Below, piece by piece: positions 23,887 to 32,865 of a DNA stretch of 64,000 nucleotides (positions within the stretch are counted from its first letter, which is position 1; each line of letters opens with the position of its first letter). This DNA comes from Dyella silvae (GTDB taxonomy: Bacteria; Pseudomonadota; Gammaproteobacteria; Xanthomonadales; Rhodanobacteraceae): contig NZ_JAPJBQ010000011.1 of NCBI RefSeq assembly GCF_026421305.1, positions 16,528-80,527 on the forward strand, given 5' to 3'. The notes under the pieces were generated by a model. It had not been told where the DNA came from. It did no database searches and was given only the letters and a program-made list of their open reading frames with translations. The position numbers were made by a program, and so were the translations under genes.

Positions 23887-26671
23887 TTTCCGCAGCCTCG
23901 AAGTCATTCACTGGGACTACTGGCAGCGCTTCAGCCTGCCACTGGATACCAACATCGTTACCGTCGTGGGCCCCAACGGTTCGGGTAAAACCACGCTGCT
24001 CGATGCGCTGCGCACGCTGCTCACCATCGATTGCGCCGGCAACCGCGACTACAAGAGCTATCTGCGCCACAACGGCAAGCCGTTTTCGTGGCTGCGCGCC
24101 CGCGTAGGCAACATCCCGGGGCCACGCGGCGAGCGTCCGTTCTTCCCGATCATGGACAGCGAAGTGACGCTGGCCGTGCGCATCCAGAAGAAGGGCGGCG
24201 AATGGCAACGCCAGTACGCCGTGCTTGGCGGCGACGTGAGCATCGATGACATCGAAGCGCGCAACGATTGGCTGGGGTTGCGCGAGTATCGCGTACGGCT
24301 GGAAGGCGCCGGCCTTTCGCAAGCGATTCGCCGCGTGCTCACGCTGGAACAAGGCGCCACCGACAAGCTTTGCCAGATGGCGCCCAAGGCGCTGCTCGAT
24401 CTGGTGTTCGACGTGTTCGGCGACAAGGTCGTGCTCGAGGACTACCAGCGCGCGCGCAACGAACAAGCCGAGGCCGATCGCGAGCTGCACGGCCTGGAGC
24501 ATCAGCTCTCCCTGATCGGCGTAAGCCTGCAGGAGGCCGAGGGCCGCGTGCGTTCGTGGCAGGAGTGGGACGCGCTCAAGCACGAGCACACCGATCTCGT
24601 GGCCGAAACATTACCGCGCACCGAGCTGGCAGAACTGCACGCCGCCATCCGTGGCGCGCGCCCGCAACTGCTTGGCCTCAAGCGAAAGTGCCGCGATCTA
24701 TCGGCACGCGACGTGGAATTGCAGCTGCACCTCCAGACGCTCGACGCCCAGGAAGAGCATTTGCGCGGCCAGCAGCACTCTGCCGACCAGGCTCGTCAGC
24801 AGGCCAAGCAACAGCTGGATGAGGCACGCCGCGCCGAGACAGAGAACGCCACGCTGCTCAAACAGGATCAGCACCTGCGCAAGCTGGTGGCCGAACAGGA
24901 TGGCGCTGATCACGAGAAGCAGGGTAAGCAGCTGGTGGATGCACGCAGCCAGCTGGGACGTCTGCAGACGGAAGAGACTCGTCTGCGCGATCAGTTGACC
25001 ACGCTTACCGCCCAGCTGGGCGCATGGCGCCGCGGCCAGCGCTACACGCCAGAGTTCGAGCAATCGTTCCGCCGTGCCCTGGATGATGCCGGCATCGGCC
25101 ACAGCATGCTCAGCGAAATCGTGGAGATCAGCGATCCTCGCTGGCAGGCCGCTGTCGAAGCTGTCCTCGCGGGTTATCGCCATGTGGTGCTGCTCGATCA
25201 TCCCCGCGACCGCGAGGCAGCGTGGCGCCTCGGCGAACAGCATCGCTACAAGCATTTCGTGGTGGCCGATCGCGCGCCTTCCACCACGCCTACCCGTGGC
25301 TCGCTGCTCGAAGTGGTGGATTTCAACGCCGCCGCGCCCGAGTGGCTGTTGCGCCAGCTCGATCGCATCCGCCGCGTCGATGACGTGGCCGACGGCGCCA
25401 AGCTGGGCAAGGATCAGGATTGGATCACGCCGCAAGGTTACTTCCGCGAACGTCGCGGCGGCCGTCATCTCGGCGTGGACGATGTCTATTTCGGCAGCGC
25501 TGCACGCGAGCGCCAGCTGCGCGAGGGCGAGGCGCGCTTGCAGTCGATCGAGCAACAGCTGCGCACCATCGCCGAGCAGCGCAAGCAATGGCAGCAGCAG
25601 GCCAGCGATGCTGAAAGCCTGCTACGCGGTGCCAACGCCAGCGGCCAGCTGGCCGACCGCGCCGATGAATTCGCGGACGCGCATGAAGCGCAGGCAGCGC
25701 TGCAAGATGACGTACAGCGTTGTGCCGACAGCTATGCCGCTGCCGAAGCCCACTACGAAGCTGTGCGCGAAAAGCGACAGCAGAACTCGCGCCAGCGCGA
25801 CAACGATGCGCGCGAACACAAGCAAGTGCAGCAGCAACTGGCCGACAGCGCGCGTCAGTTCAACCAGTTCCGCAACGAGCAAGTGGATCGCCTCAAGGCG
25901 TTCCGGCACAAACGCGGCCACGTGCGCCCCGCTCACCGCAGCCGCCGCGCCATGCTCGAACTTCGCGAACGCTACGAATCGCCTGCATCCGTGCGCCGCG
26001 AAATCGATCGTATCGAACGCCGCCTCAACGAAGGCCACTGGGAAACCGACGAAGGCTGTCTGCCGCTGCGCGACAAGTACTCCAACGACCATGAAGGTCT
26101 GAAGGACGATCTGCAGCGCCGCCGCGTACACCTGGAACGTGCCGGCCGCATCACCACCGAAGCACGCGGCGCCTATCTCAACGTGCTGCGCAACACGGTG
26201 AAGCGCTACGCCCGCAATCTCAAGGTGTTGGCGGACCTGGCGGGCATCGGCGTCGAAGTGGATCTGCCGGAGCTGTCCAACGAAGACCTGGCACTGGCGC
26301 AGGCTGGTCTCACGGTCCGCTTCGAGTTCGACAAGAAGGGCTGGATCGGCATGGACGACGGCGAAGCCTCCGGCGGTCAGCAGGTGATGAAGTCGCTGTT
26401 GCTGCTGGTGGCGCTGATGCGCGACGAAGATCGCCCCGGCGGCTTCGTGTTCATCGACGAACCGTTCGCCCATCTGGACATCTTCAACATCGATAAGGTG
26501 GGCGCCTTCCTCAAGTCGACTCGCGCCCAGTACATTCTCACTACCCCGGCCACGCACAACATCAACGTGTTCCAGCCCAGCGACCTCACCCTGGTGACCA
26601 GCAAGCGCCGTCCCGGCGCCACCTGGGCGCAACCGTTGGCGGTACTGCGCCGCCGCACTGAGGCCGCCTGA
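23879..26671 (+). CDS. mksB: SMC-like condensin ATPase MksB
   Basis: A 930-residue SMC-type ATPase. Walker A is VGPNGSGKTT (K37). A coiled coil runs from about residue 190 to 380. A hinge-like domain follows around residues 385-500 (LSEIVEISDPRWQAAVEAVL). A second coiled coil runs to about 770. The signature is S831-G-G-Q834 and Walker B is VFIDEP (D860, E861). The length fits MksB of Pseudomonas and is much shorter than MukB. With MksF and MksE it should form a loop-extruding condensin. The fourth gene of Wadjet/MksG systems, a topoprim nuclease, is absent downstream, pointing to a chromosome-maintenance role rather than plasmid defence. Confidence 0.88.
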   Translation: MFDFRSLEVIHWDYWQRFSLPLDTNIVTVVGPNGSGKTTLLDALRTLLTIDCAGNRDYKSYLRHNGKPFSWLRARVGNIPGPRGERPFFPIMDSEVTLAVRIQKKGGEWQRQYAVLGGDVSIDDIEARNDWLGLREYRVRLEGAGLSQAIRRVLTLEQGATDKLCQMAPKALLDLVFDVFGDKVVLEDYQRARNEQAEADRELHGLEHQLSLIGVSLQEAEGRVRSWQEWDALKHEHTDLVAETLPRTELAELHAAIRGARPQLLGLKRKCRDLSARDVELQLHLQTLDAQEEHLRGQQHSADQARQQAKQQLDEARRAETENATLLKQDQHLRKLVAEQDGADHEKQGKQLVDARSQLGRLQTEETRLRDQLTTLTAQLGAWRRGQRYTPEFEQSFRRALDDAGIGHSMLSEIVEISDPRWQAAVEAVLAGYRHVVLLDHPRDREAAWRLGEQHRYKHFVVADRAPSTTPTRGSLLEVVDFNAAAPEWLLRQLDRIRRVDDVADGAKLGKDQDWITPQGYFRERRGGRHLGVDDVYFGSAARERQLREGEARLQSIEQQLRTIAEQRKQWQQQASDAESLLRGANASGQLADRADEFADAHEAQAALQDDVQRCADSYAAAEAHYEAVREKRQQNSRQRDNDAREHKQVQQQLADSARQFNQFRNEQVDRLKAFRHKRGHVRPAHRSRRAMLELRERYESPASVRREIDRIERRLNEGHWETDEGCLPLRDKYSNDHEGLKDDLQRRRVHLERAGRITTEARGAYLNVLRNTVKRYARNLKVLADLAGIGVEVDLPELSNEDLALAQAGLTVRFEFDKKGWIGMDDGEASGGQQVMKSLLLLVALMRDEDRPGGFVFIDEPFAHLDIFNIDKVGAFLKSTRAQYILTTPATHNINVFQPSDLTLVTSKRRPGATWAQPLAVLRRRTEAA

Positions 26672-26673
26672 CC

Positions 26674-27027
26674 ATGCGCCGGCCTGCGTCACCTGCCTTT
26701 CGCAGCGTGATGCTGGCCGGCCTGCTTTTGCTGCCGATGGCGCTCCGGGCGCAGAGCACGCCTGAGGAGTATCTGCGCACGTTTGACACGGATGGCGATG
26801 GGCGGGTCAGCGAGGCTGAGTATGTCGCCCATTTGAGTGAAGGTTTTTACCGGCTGGATCGCAATGGGGATGGGGTATTGGAGGCCGATGAGTTGCCGGG
26901 TGGTCATGGCAAGCCGGTGACGCTCAAGCAGTTTCAGGACAATTTGCGACGGCAGTTTCATAAGTTGGATCGCAACCACGATGGGTATCTGGACGCGCGT
27001 GAGTTGACGCAGCCGCCGCAAGGGTGA
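26674..27027 (+). CDS. Secreted EF-hand protein, 117 aa
   Basis: The N-terminus (MRRPASPAFRSVMLAGLLLL to RAQ) is a signal peptide. Three EF-hand loops follow: DTDGDGRVSEAEY, DRNGDGVLEADEL and DRNHDGYLDAREL, each with the acidic residues expected to bind calcium. It is probably a periplasmic calcium-binding protein of unknown partner. It begins two bases after the mksB stop, so it is likely on the same transcript, yet a periplasmic protein is unlikely to be part of the condensin. Its 3' half is rich in G and T with frequent TTG leucine codons, and mosaic block 2 starts 30 bases later. Confidence 0.85.
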   Translation: MRRPASPAFRSVMLAGLLLLPMALRAQSTPEEYLRTFDTDGDGRVSEAEYVAHLSEGFYRLDRNGDGVLEADELPGGHGKPVTLKQFQDNLRRQFHKLDRNHDGYLDARELTQPPQG

Positions 27028-27055
27028 GGCTGCCTCCGATCTTCGCTCCTGCCCT

Positions 27056-28062
27056 TATCTCCCTCTCCCCTCCGGGGAGAGGGCTGGGGTGAGGGGTGGG
27101 TGCTTGCGGTAGCGTTTCTATCTCTCGCCTTTGCTCTGATGTGACGTTTCCGCCAGCGTGCTCGCCTGCGGCGCTTCCGACGATCTGCCGATCGCCGGGT
27201 CACTTCTCTTTGCTTGCCCAAAGAGAAGTAACCAAGAGAAAAGGCACCCCGCTTGGCGCTTGCCGGGCCTTATGGCCCGGCAAGTCCGTGAGGGTTGGCC
27301 GGGCTTTTCGACAGGGCTTCCTGCCCTGACGAAAAGGGATCGGCATCCATGCCGATCCCCCTGCGGGCCTGATCGTCCAACCCTCACCGCCGCACAGGGG
27401 CCCCGCAGGTCAAAAGCGCAAAGGCTCGTGCCGCTGGCGCGGCACATCGCATTGCAGTTCGTCTGGCGGTTTTTCTGTAGGAGCGCATTGGTGCGCGACC
27501 AGCCTACGGAGAGGCAACGACATGACGCTGCGGTCGCGCACAAGTGCGCTCCTACAGGGAACCCATGGGCACGGAGAAACCACGGCCGCGGCTTCAGGCG
27601 CGCGGTGCGCGCCGCTCTGGCTCTGGCTTTCGCTCTTGACCTCCGGGCCCCTATGGCGCGGCGGGCGGGTGGAGGAATAGCCCGCAGGGTGGCCGGCAGG
27701 GAGGCCGGCCAGTTTTTCGTCAGGACAGGGATGTCCTGTCGAAAAACCCCGTAACCCGCCCGCGTACCTTCCGGGCTGCAAGCCCGGAAGGCGCGCCATC
27801 GGGGTGGCCTCTCTTTTGGTTACTTTTCTCTGGCCAAACAGAGAAAAGTGACCCGGCCTCCGGCAGGAGGTCGGAAGCCCGCCGCAGGCGAGCCAGGTCG
27901 CGGAATCCTCACACCAGAGCAAAGTCACTGGATGACCAGCCTTCGGCTGTTGTGAAGCGCTTCCAGCCTTCGCTGGGATGACGGTGAGGGGAATGGGCGT
28001 TACCGCGAGCACCCACCCCTCACCCCAACCCTCTCCCCGGAGGGGAGAGGGAGCTAAAAGCA
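27056..28062. repeat. Mosaic palindrome block 2 (no gene)
   Basis: The largest of the blocks, filling the gap between the EF-hand and MFS genes. It opens with CCCTCTCCCC plus GCTGGGGTGAGGGG and closes with the inverse near 28020-28053. The module at 27252-27451 is nearly identical to 14389-14586 of block 1. The GTAG hairpin is at 27476-27556. An extra segment around 27660-27800, absent from block 1, carries an inverted version of the TTTTCG/CGAAAA module. The GGGTCACTT module occurs at both ends in opposite orientation. Confidence 0.85.
27476..27556. repeat. REP-like hairpin with GTAG head, second copy
   Basis: Begins TGTAGGAGCGCATTGGTGCG and ends with the complementary GCGCTCCTACA; same family as 14611-14691, with a diverged central region and a few stem mismatches. 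Confidence 0.78.
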
Positions 28063-28140
28063 TCGCCAGAACTCCCCCTCCCCCACACCCCTCTTCCCCC
28101 CAATCAGCTATCGTGCATGCCTCCCCACGAGTCTCATCTC

Positions 28141-29490
28141 ATGGACCAGCCCACCCCCACCGACCTTCACCCGCGCCGTCGCGCAGCGCTGGCACTCATC
28201 TACGTCACCGTGGTGCTGGACATGCTGAGCTTCGGCATCGTCATACCGGTACTGCCCCATCTGATCGAACAATTGGCCGGCGGCGGCATTTCCAACGCGG
28301 CATGGTGGGTAGGCGTGTTCAGCACGGTGTTCGCACTGGTGCAATTTGCATTCTCGCCGGTGCAGGGCGCGCTTTCCGACCGCTTCGGCCGGCGGCCCGT
28401 GATCCTGATTTCCAACGCAGGGCTGTCGCTGAACTTTGTGTTGCTGGCTATCGCGCCAACGCTGTGGCTGTTGTTCGTGGCGCGTGTGCTGCTCGGCATG
28501 ACGGCGGCCAGTTTCACCACGGCCAATGCCTACATCGCCGATATCACGCCCAAAGAGAAACGCGCCGCTGCTTACGGCATTCTCGGTAGCGCCTTTGGGC
28601 TCGGCTTCATCATCGGCCCGGGCGTTGGCGGCTTTCTTGGGCATTACGACCTGCGCCTGCCGTTCTGGGTGGCGGCGGTGCTGGCCGCCTGCAACTTTCT
28701 CTATGGCTTGTTCGTGCTGCCGGAATCGCTGCCCAAGGAGCGCCGCACGGCACGCTTTGAGATGCACAGCGCCCATCCATTGGGCTCGCTGAAACTGCTC
28801 CGTCGCTACCCGCTGGTGCTGAACCTCGCCGTGGTGATGTTTCTGGTTTATCTGGCGCACTACGTGCTTCAGACCACCTTTGTGCTGTATGCGGATTACC
28901 GCTACAGCTGGGGCCCGCAGGCGGTGGGTTATGTGCTGATGCTGGTGGGCGCCTGTGATGGGTTTGTGCAGGCGGTGCTTACCCGCCGTCTGGCGCCTCG
29001 CATGGGCGAGCGACGCCTGATGCTGAGCGGCATGCTGTGCGGTATCGGCGCGTTTCTGGTGATGGGCCTGGCCAACACCGGCGCCATGTTCTTGCTCGGT
29101 ATCCCGCTAATGGCGCTGTGGGGGCTGTCACAACCGCCGATTCAGTCATTGATGACACACCAGGTCGATCCGTCCGAGCAAGGGCGTTTGCAAGGGGCCA
29201 TCAGCAGCCTGGCCAGTTTTGCCGGTATTTTTGGCCCCTTTTTGTTCGCCCAGGTATTCTCGTTTTCGATTTCGCCGGCCTCGCCGTTGCACTTGCCAGG
29301 TCTCGCGTTCGTGTTGTCCGCCGCATTGCTGGCTATCGGCGCCGCCATCGCGTGGCACGTGACAAGGCACACCAGCGACCTCGCAAAAGCGGATGACGCT
29401 ACGCCCCATGCATCGCCCGGCGAACTGTCTTCCGTCGTCTCGCTGCAAGGCACGACGACTTCCACTGAAACATCGGAGCATTCCCCATGA
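28141..29490 (+). CDS. MFS transporter, TCR/Tet type
   Basis: A 449-residue drug/proton antiporter-like permease with twelve membrane helices. Typical MFS motifs are visible: DMLSFGIVIPVLPHLIEQL in helix 1 (TetA-like), GALSDRFGRRPVIL (motif A) and AYGILGSAFGLGFIIGPGVGG (motif C, seen in exporters). It probably exports a small toxic compound; the substrate is unknown. The C-terminal tail after helix 12 is hydrophilic and serine/threonine-rich. The ATG at 28141 is preferred over an upstream in-frame ATG at 28117. Its stop overlaps the DUF1993 start (ATGA). Confidence 0.9.
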   Translation: MDQPTPTDLHPRRRAALALIYVTVVLDMLSFGIVIPVLPHLIEQLAGGGISNAAWWVGVFSTVFALVQFAFSPVQGALSDRFGRRPVILISNAGLSLNFVLLAIAPTLWLLFVARVLLGMTAASFTTANAYIADITPKEKRAAAYGILGSAFGLGFIIGPGVGGFLGHYDLRLPFWVAAVLAACNFLYGLFVLPESLPKERRTARFEMHSAHPLGSLKLLRRYPLVLNLAVVMFLVYLAHYVLQTTFVLYADYRYSWGPQAVGYVLMLVGACDGFVQAVLTRRLAPRMGERRLMLSGMLCGIGAFLVMGLANTGAMFLLGIPLMALWGLSQPPIQSLMTHQVDPSEQGRLQGAISSLASFAGIFGPFLFAQVFSFSISPASPLHLPGLAFVLSAALLAIGAAIAWHVTRHTSDLAKADDATPHASPGELSSVVSLQGTTTSTETSEHSP

Positions 29491-29993
29491 CACTGTCGAT
29501 GTACCAAGCCTCGGTTCCGGTCTTCCTGCGCGCGCTCAACAATCTGCAGCACGTGCTGCGTAAGGGCGAGGCACACGCTGAGGCACGCAAGTACGAGTCC
29601 TCCCTGCTACTGCAATCGCGCCTGACGGTGGACATGCTGCCGCTGACGCGCCAGGTACAGATCGCCACCGACATGGCCAAGAATTGCTGCGCTCGCCTGG
29701 CCGGGGTCGATCCGCTGAAGTTCGACGACAATGAGACCAGCTTTGCTGAGCTGCATGCCCGCATCGATCGCGCCATCGAGTACATCAAGAGCTTCAAGGC
29801 GGACCAGATCGATGGCAGCGAAACGCGCGCCATCACGCTCAAGCTGCGCAGCGGCGAACAGCATTTCGAAGGTCAGGGTTATCTGCTTCACTACGTGATC
29901 CCCAACGTGTTCTTCCACTGCACCACTGCCTACGCCATCCTGCGTGAGGCTGGCGCGGATCTCGGCAAGGCGGATTTCATCGGCAAGCCGTGA
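29487..29993 (+). CDS. DUF1993 family protein
   Basis: A 168-residue helical protein of the DUF1993 family. Recognisable features are SMYQASVPVFLRALNNLQHV at the N-terminus, SRLTVDMLPLTRQVQIATDM in the middle and YLLHYVIPNVFFHCTTAYAI near the C-terminus, a DinB-like four-helix layout. The family has no established function. It is translationally coupled to the MFS gene by a four-base overlap. The stop is followed at once by the AG/CT hairpin repeat, which may end the transcript. Confidence 0.87.
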   Translation: MTLSMYQASVPVFLRALNNLQHVLRKGEAHAEARKYESSLLLQSRLTVDMLPLTRQVQIATDMAKNCCARLAGVDPLKFDDNETSFAELHARIDRAIEYIKSFKADQIDGSETRAITLKLRSGEQHFEGQGYLLHYVIPNVFFHCTTAYAILREAGADLGKADFIGKP

Positions 29994-30078
29994 GAGCCAG
30001 GAGATAGTGAAGAGGAGTGAGTAGTGAGAGGTGCAAGCGCGCTTTCTCTCGTTTCTCACTTCTCGCTCCTCACTCCTA
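29994..30078. repeat. AG/CT-rich hairpin repeat, copy 2
   Basis: GAGGAGTGAGTAGTGAGAG (arm about 30006-30031) can pair with CTCTCGTTTCTCACTTC (arm about 30043-30075). Same type as 10403-10497. Directly follows the DUF1993 stop codon. Confidence 0.75.
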
Positions 30079-30148
30079 AAACCACTTGATTTCTGACAGC
30101 TCAAGTCCCACTAAGAGCTGATCGAAACCTGTACGCAAGAGCCAGTTC

Positions 30149-30802
30149 ATGACCACCCCTACTCCCATCAAGATCGACTTCGTCTCCGACGTGGTGTGCC
30201 CGTGGTGTGCCATCGGCCTGAAGTCGCTGGAACAAGCGCTGGAGCGCATGGGTAGTGACGTTTCGGTGGATCTGCATTTCCAGCCGTTTGAGCTCAATCC
30301 GCAGATGGCGGCTGAAGGCGAGGACATTGGCGAACATCTGGCGCGCAAGTACGGCAGCACGCCTGAACAGATGCGCGCGAATCAGGAAGCGATCCGGCAG
30401 CGTGGCGCAGAGCTCGGTTTTGTCTTCGACATGAACCGGCGCAGCCGCATCGTGAACACCTTTGACGCGCACCGCCTGCTGCATTGGGCCGCGCTGGAAG
30501 GTCGCCAGGCGGAGCTCAAGCAAGCCCTGCTCGCCGCCTATTTCACCGAAGGCCGTGACGTGAGTTCGCGTGATGTATTGGTGGATGTGGCGGCCCGGGT
30601 TGGGCTGGATGCGACCGCCGCCCGCCACGTGCTGGATGAGGATCGCTATGCGCAGGAAGTACGTGCGCAGGAGCAGTTCTACCAGTCGCAGGGTATTCAG
30701 GCGGTGCCGTCGGTGATCGTCAATGACCGCTATCTGATCCAGGGCGGGCAGCCGCCGGAAGTGTTCGAGCAGACGTTGCGAAAGATTGCGGCGGAGGGTT
30801 GA
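30149..30802 (+). CDS. DsbA-family oxidoreductase (FrnE-like)
   Basis: A 217-residue cytoplasmic thioredoxin-fold protein. The N-terminus IKIDFVSDVVCPWCAIGLKS has a C-P-W-C active site typical of FrnE-like members. The helical insert ARKYGSTPEQMRANQEAIRQ and the C-terminal GIQAVPSVIVNDRYLIQGGQ with its cis-proline (VPS) complete the fold. No signal peptide is present, so it acts in the cytoplasm, probably as a thiol-disulfide oxidoreductase; FrnE of Deinococcus is linked to oxidative stress. The upstream sequence lacks a strong ribosome binding site. The FAD-dependent gene follows 84 bases later. Confidence 0.92.
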   Translation: MTTPTPIKIDFVSDVVCPWCAIGLKSLEQALERMGSDVSVDLHFQPFELNPQMAAEGEDIGEHLARKYGSTPEQMRANQEAIRQRGAELGFVFDMNRRSRIVNTFDAHRLLHWAALEGRQAELKQALLAAYFTEGRDVSSRDVLVDVAARVGLDATAARHVLDEDRYAQEVRAQEQFYQSQGIQAVPSVIVNDRYLIQGGQPPEVFEQTLRKIAAEG

Positions 30803-30886
30803 AGCCTTCGCCAAGCGCGTCGGGCCAGCCCCCAGCCGCTCAGCCATGCGAAAATACCCGGCCGCTCCCCCTGACCGCCGCATCGC

Positions 30887-32521
30887 ATGATCCGACTGAC
30901 TGACATCAAGCTCCCGCTGGACCACGCAGAAGGCGCCGTCGAGGCCGCTATCCGCGCGAAGCTGGGGCTGGGCAAGGACAGCCTGTGTGGCTTCGCCGTG
31001 TTTCGTCGTGGCTACGACGCCCGCAAGCGGGGCGCCATCCAGTTGATCTATACGCTCGATGTGGACGTGACCGATGAGGCCGCCGTATTGAAGCGGCACG
31101 CCGACGACAAGCACGTACAGCCATCCCCGGACACGAGCTACCACTTTGTGGCCAAAGCACCGGAAGGGTTGCAGCAGCGCCCTATCGTGATCGGCATGGG
31201 CCCCTGTGGCCTGTTCGCCGGGTTGTTGCTGGCGCAGATGGGTTATCGCCCCATCATTCTCGATCGCGGCAAGGCGGTGCGCGAGCGCACGGTGGATACC
31301 TGGGGCCTGTGGCGCAAGCGCAAGCTGGAGCCCGAGTCCAACGTGCAGTTCGGTGAAGGCGGCGCCGGCACGTTCTCCGATGGCAAGTTGCACAGCCAGA
31401 TTTCCGACCCGCACCATCATGGCCGAAAGGTACTCACCGAATTCGTGCTGGCCGGTGCGCCGGAGGAAATCCTCTACGTCAGCAAGCCGCATATCGGCAC
31501 GTTCCGCCTGGTTACCATGGTGGAGAACATGCGCGCGACCATTGAGTCACTGGGCGGCGAGATCCGCTTCAGCCAGCGCGTGGAAGACGTGTTGGTCGAC
31601 ACCGCCGCCGACGGCACGCGGCAGGTGCGCGGTGTAGTGCTGGCCAATGGCGAATCGCTGCTCAGCGATCACGTGGTGCTCGCCGTGGGCCACAGCGCGC
31701 GCGACACCTTTTTCATGCTGCATGATCGTGGCGTTTACCTGGAGGCCAAGCCGTTCTCCATCGGTTTTCGCGTGGAGCATCCGCAGTCGATTGTCGATCA
31801 GGCGCGCTTCGGTCCGCAGGCCGGCCATCCGATTCTGGGCGCAGCGGATTACAAGCTGGTGCACCACTGCAAGAACGGCCGCTCGGTCTACAGCTTCTGC
31901 ATGTGCCCTGGCGGCACGGTCGTTGCGGCCGCATCCGAACCGGAACGCGTGGTCACCAATGGCATGAGCCAGTATTCGCGCAACGAGCGCAATGCCAATG
32001 CCGCCATCGTGGTGGGCATCGACCCCAAGGATTTCGCCGCGTTTGACGACAGCGGCAGCCCGCTGGCCGGTATCGCTCTGCAACGCGCGCTGGAATCACG
32101 CGCTTATGAATTGGGTGGGCGCGACTACAGCGCGCCGGGGCAGCTGGTGGGCGATTTCATTGCGGGCAAACCGTCGAACGAGTTCGGCAGCGTGCAGCCT
32201 TCCTACAAGCCGGGCGTGCATCTCACCGACCTGGCGCCTGCGCTGCCCGATTACGCCATCGAGGCGATTCGTGAAGCGCTGCCGGCCTTCGATCGCCAGA
32301 TCAAAGGCTTCGCCATGCACGACGCCGTGCTCACCGGCGTCGAAACCCGTACGTCCTCGCCGGTGCGGATCCGCCGCGGCGAGGATTACCAGAGCCTCAA
32401 TACGCGCGGCCTGTACCCCGCTGGCGAGGGCGCCGGTTATGCCGGCGGCATCCTCTCCGCGGCCGTCGACGGCATCCGCGTGGCCGAGGCCATGGCGCTG
32501 GCCATCAACGCGGCACGCTGA
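30887..32521 (+). CDS. FAD-dependent dehydrogenase (COG2509-like)
   Basis: A 544-residue flavoprotein. The N-terminal ~90 residues are a small alpha/beta domain (IRLTDIKLPLDHAEGAVEAA). The FAD-binding site is RPIVIGMGPCGLFAGLLLAQ with an acidic end at IILDRGKAVRERT. VQFGEGGAGTFSDGKL and the C-terminal GLYPAGEGAGYAGGILSAAV are signatures of this group of uncharacterised dehydrogenases. Its substrate is not known. The start at 30887 has no obvious ribosome binding site. The protein is cytoplasmic by sequence. Confidence 0.9.
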   Translation: MIRLTDIKLPLDHAEGAVEAAIRAKLGLGKDSLCGFAVFRRGYDARKRGAIQLIYTLDVDVTDEAAVLKRHADDKHVQPSPDTSYHFVAKAPEGLQQRPIVIGMGPCGLFAGLLLAQMGYRPIILDRGKAVRERTVDTWGLWRKRKLEPESNVQFGEGGAGTFSDGKLHSQISDPHHHGRKVLTEFVLAGAPEEILYVSKPHIGTFRLVTMVENMRATIESLGGEIRFSQRVEDVLVDTAADGTRQVRGVVLANGESLLSDHVVLAVGHSARDTFFMLHDRGVYLEAKPFSIGFRVEHPQSIVDQARFGPQAGHPILGAADYKLVHHCKNGRSVYSFCMCPGGTVVAAASEPERVVTNGMSQYSRNERNANAAIVVGIDPKDFAAFDDSGSPLAGIALQRALESRAYELGGRDYSAPGQLVGDFIAGKPSNEFGSVQPSYKPGVHLTDLAPALPDYAIEAIREALPAFDRQIKGFAMHDAVLTGVETRTSSPVRIRRGEDYQSLNTRGLYPAGEGAGYAGGILSAAVDGIRVAEAMALAINAAR

Positions 32522-32865
32522 CGCCACCCAGGCGAATCTCCTCGCCAAGCCCTGTGAAGGTAGCCATGCATTGGCTGCCAACGACGCCGTGTGCCTGACC
32601 GCCTGCGAGTGACTGCGGCCAGATCTCCCCCTGCATCCATCACCACTTCTGCCCGCGCACCTAGGGGATCAGGCGACCCGTGACTTGTCGCCTATGGCCT
32701 CTATGAATTTGCGCTTCGTCAGTTTCATGCAAGGCAATTGTGATCGAATCGTAAAATCTTGCTGCTACCCCCATAGCAAGAACCCCCGCCGACGGCTGTC
32801 CCCGAGTGACGTTGCAAGACGTCGGCTCTCCATAACTCTATGCCCCGTAAGGGAGAGACGGTTGC
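32522..32865 (+). promoter_or_regulatory. Non-coding leader region of the TonB-dependent receptor
   Basis: No gene seen. A possible -10 (TAAAAT, 32752-32757) lies about 110 bases before the receptor ATG, with no clear -35. Between them GCCGACG (32788) can pair with CGTCGGC (32826), enclosing a 25-base loop. AAGGGAGAG lies just before the ATG as a strong ribosome binding site. No Fur-like palindrome is evident. Confidence 0.35.

Noticed and set aside
21879..26671. A complete Wadjet plasmid-defence system
   Set aside because: Only the three condensin genes are present; no jetD-like nuclease lies up- or downstream.
14157..28062. CRISPR array or insertion sequence as the cause of the repeats
   Set aside because: No regular repeat-spacer spacing, no cas genes, no transposase and no target-site duplication could be seen.
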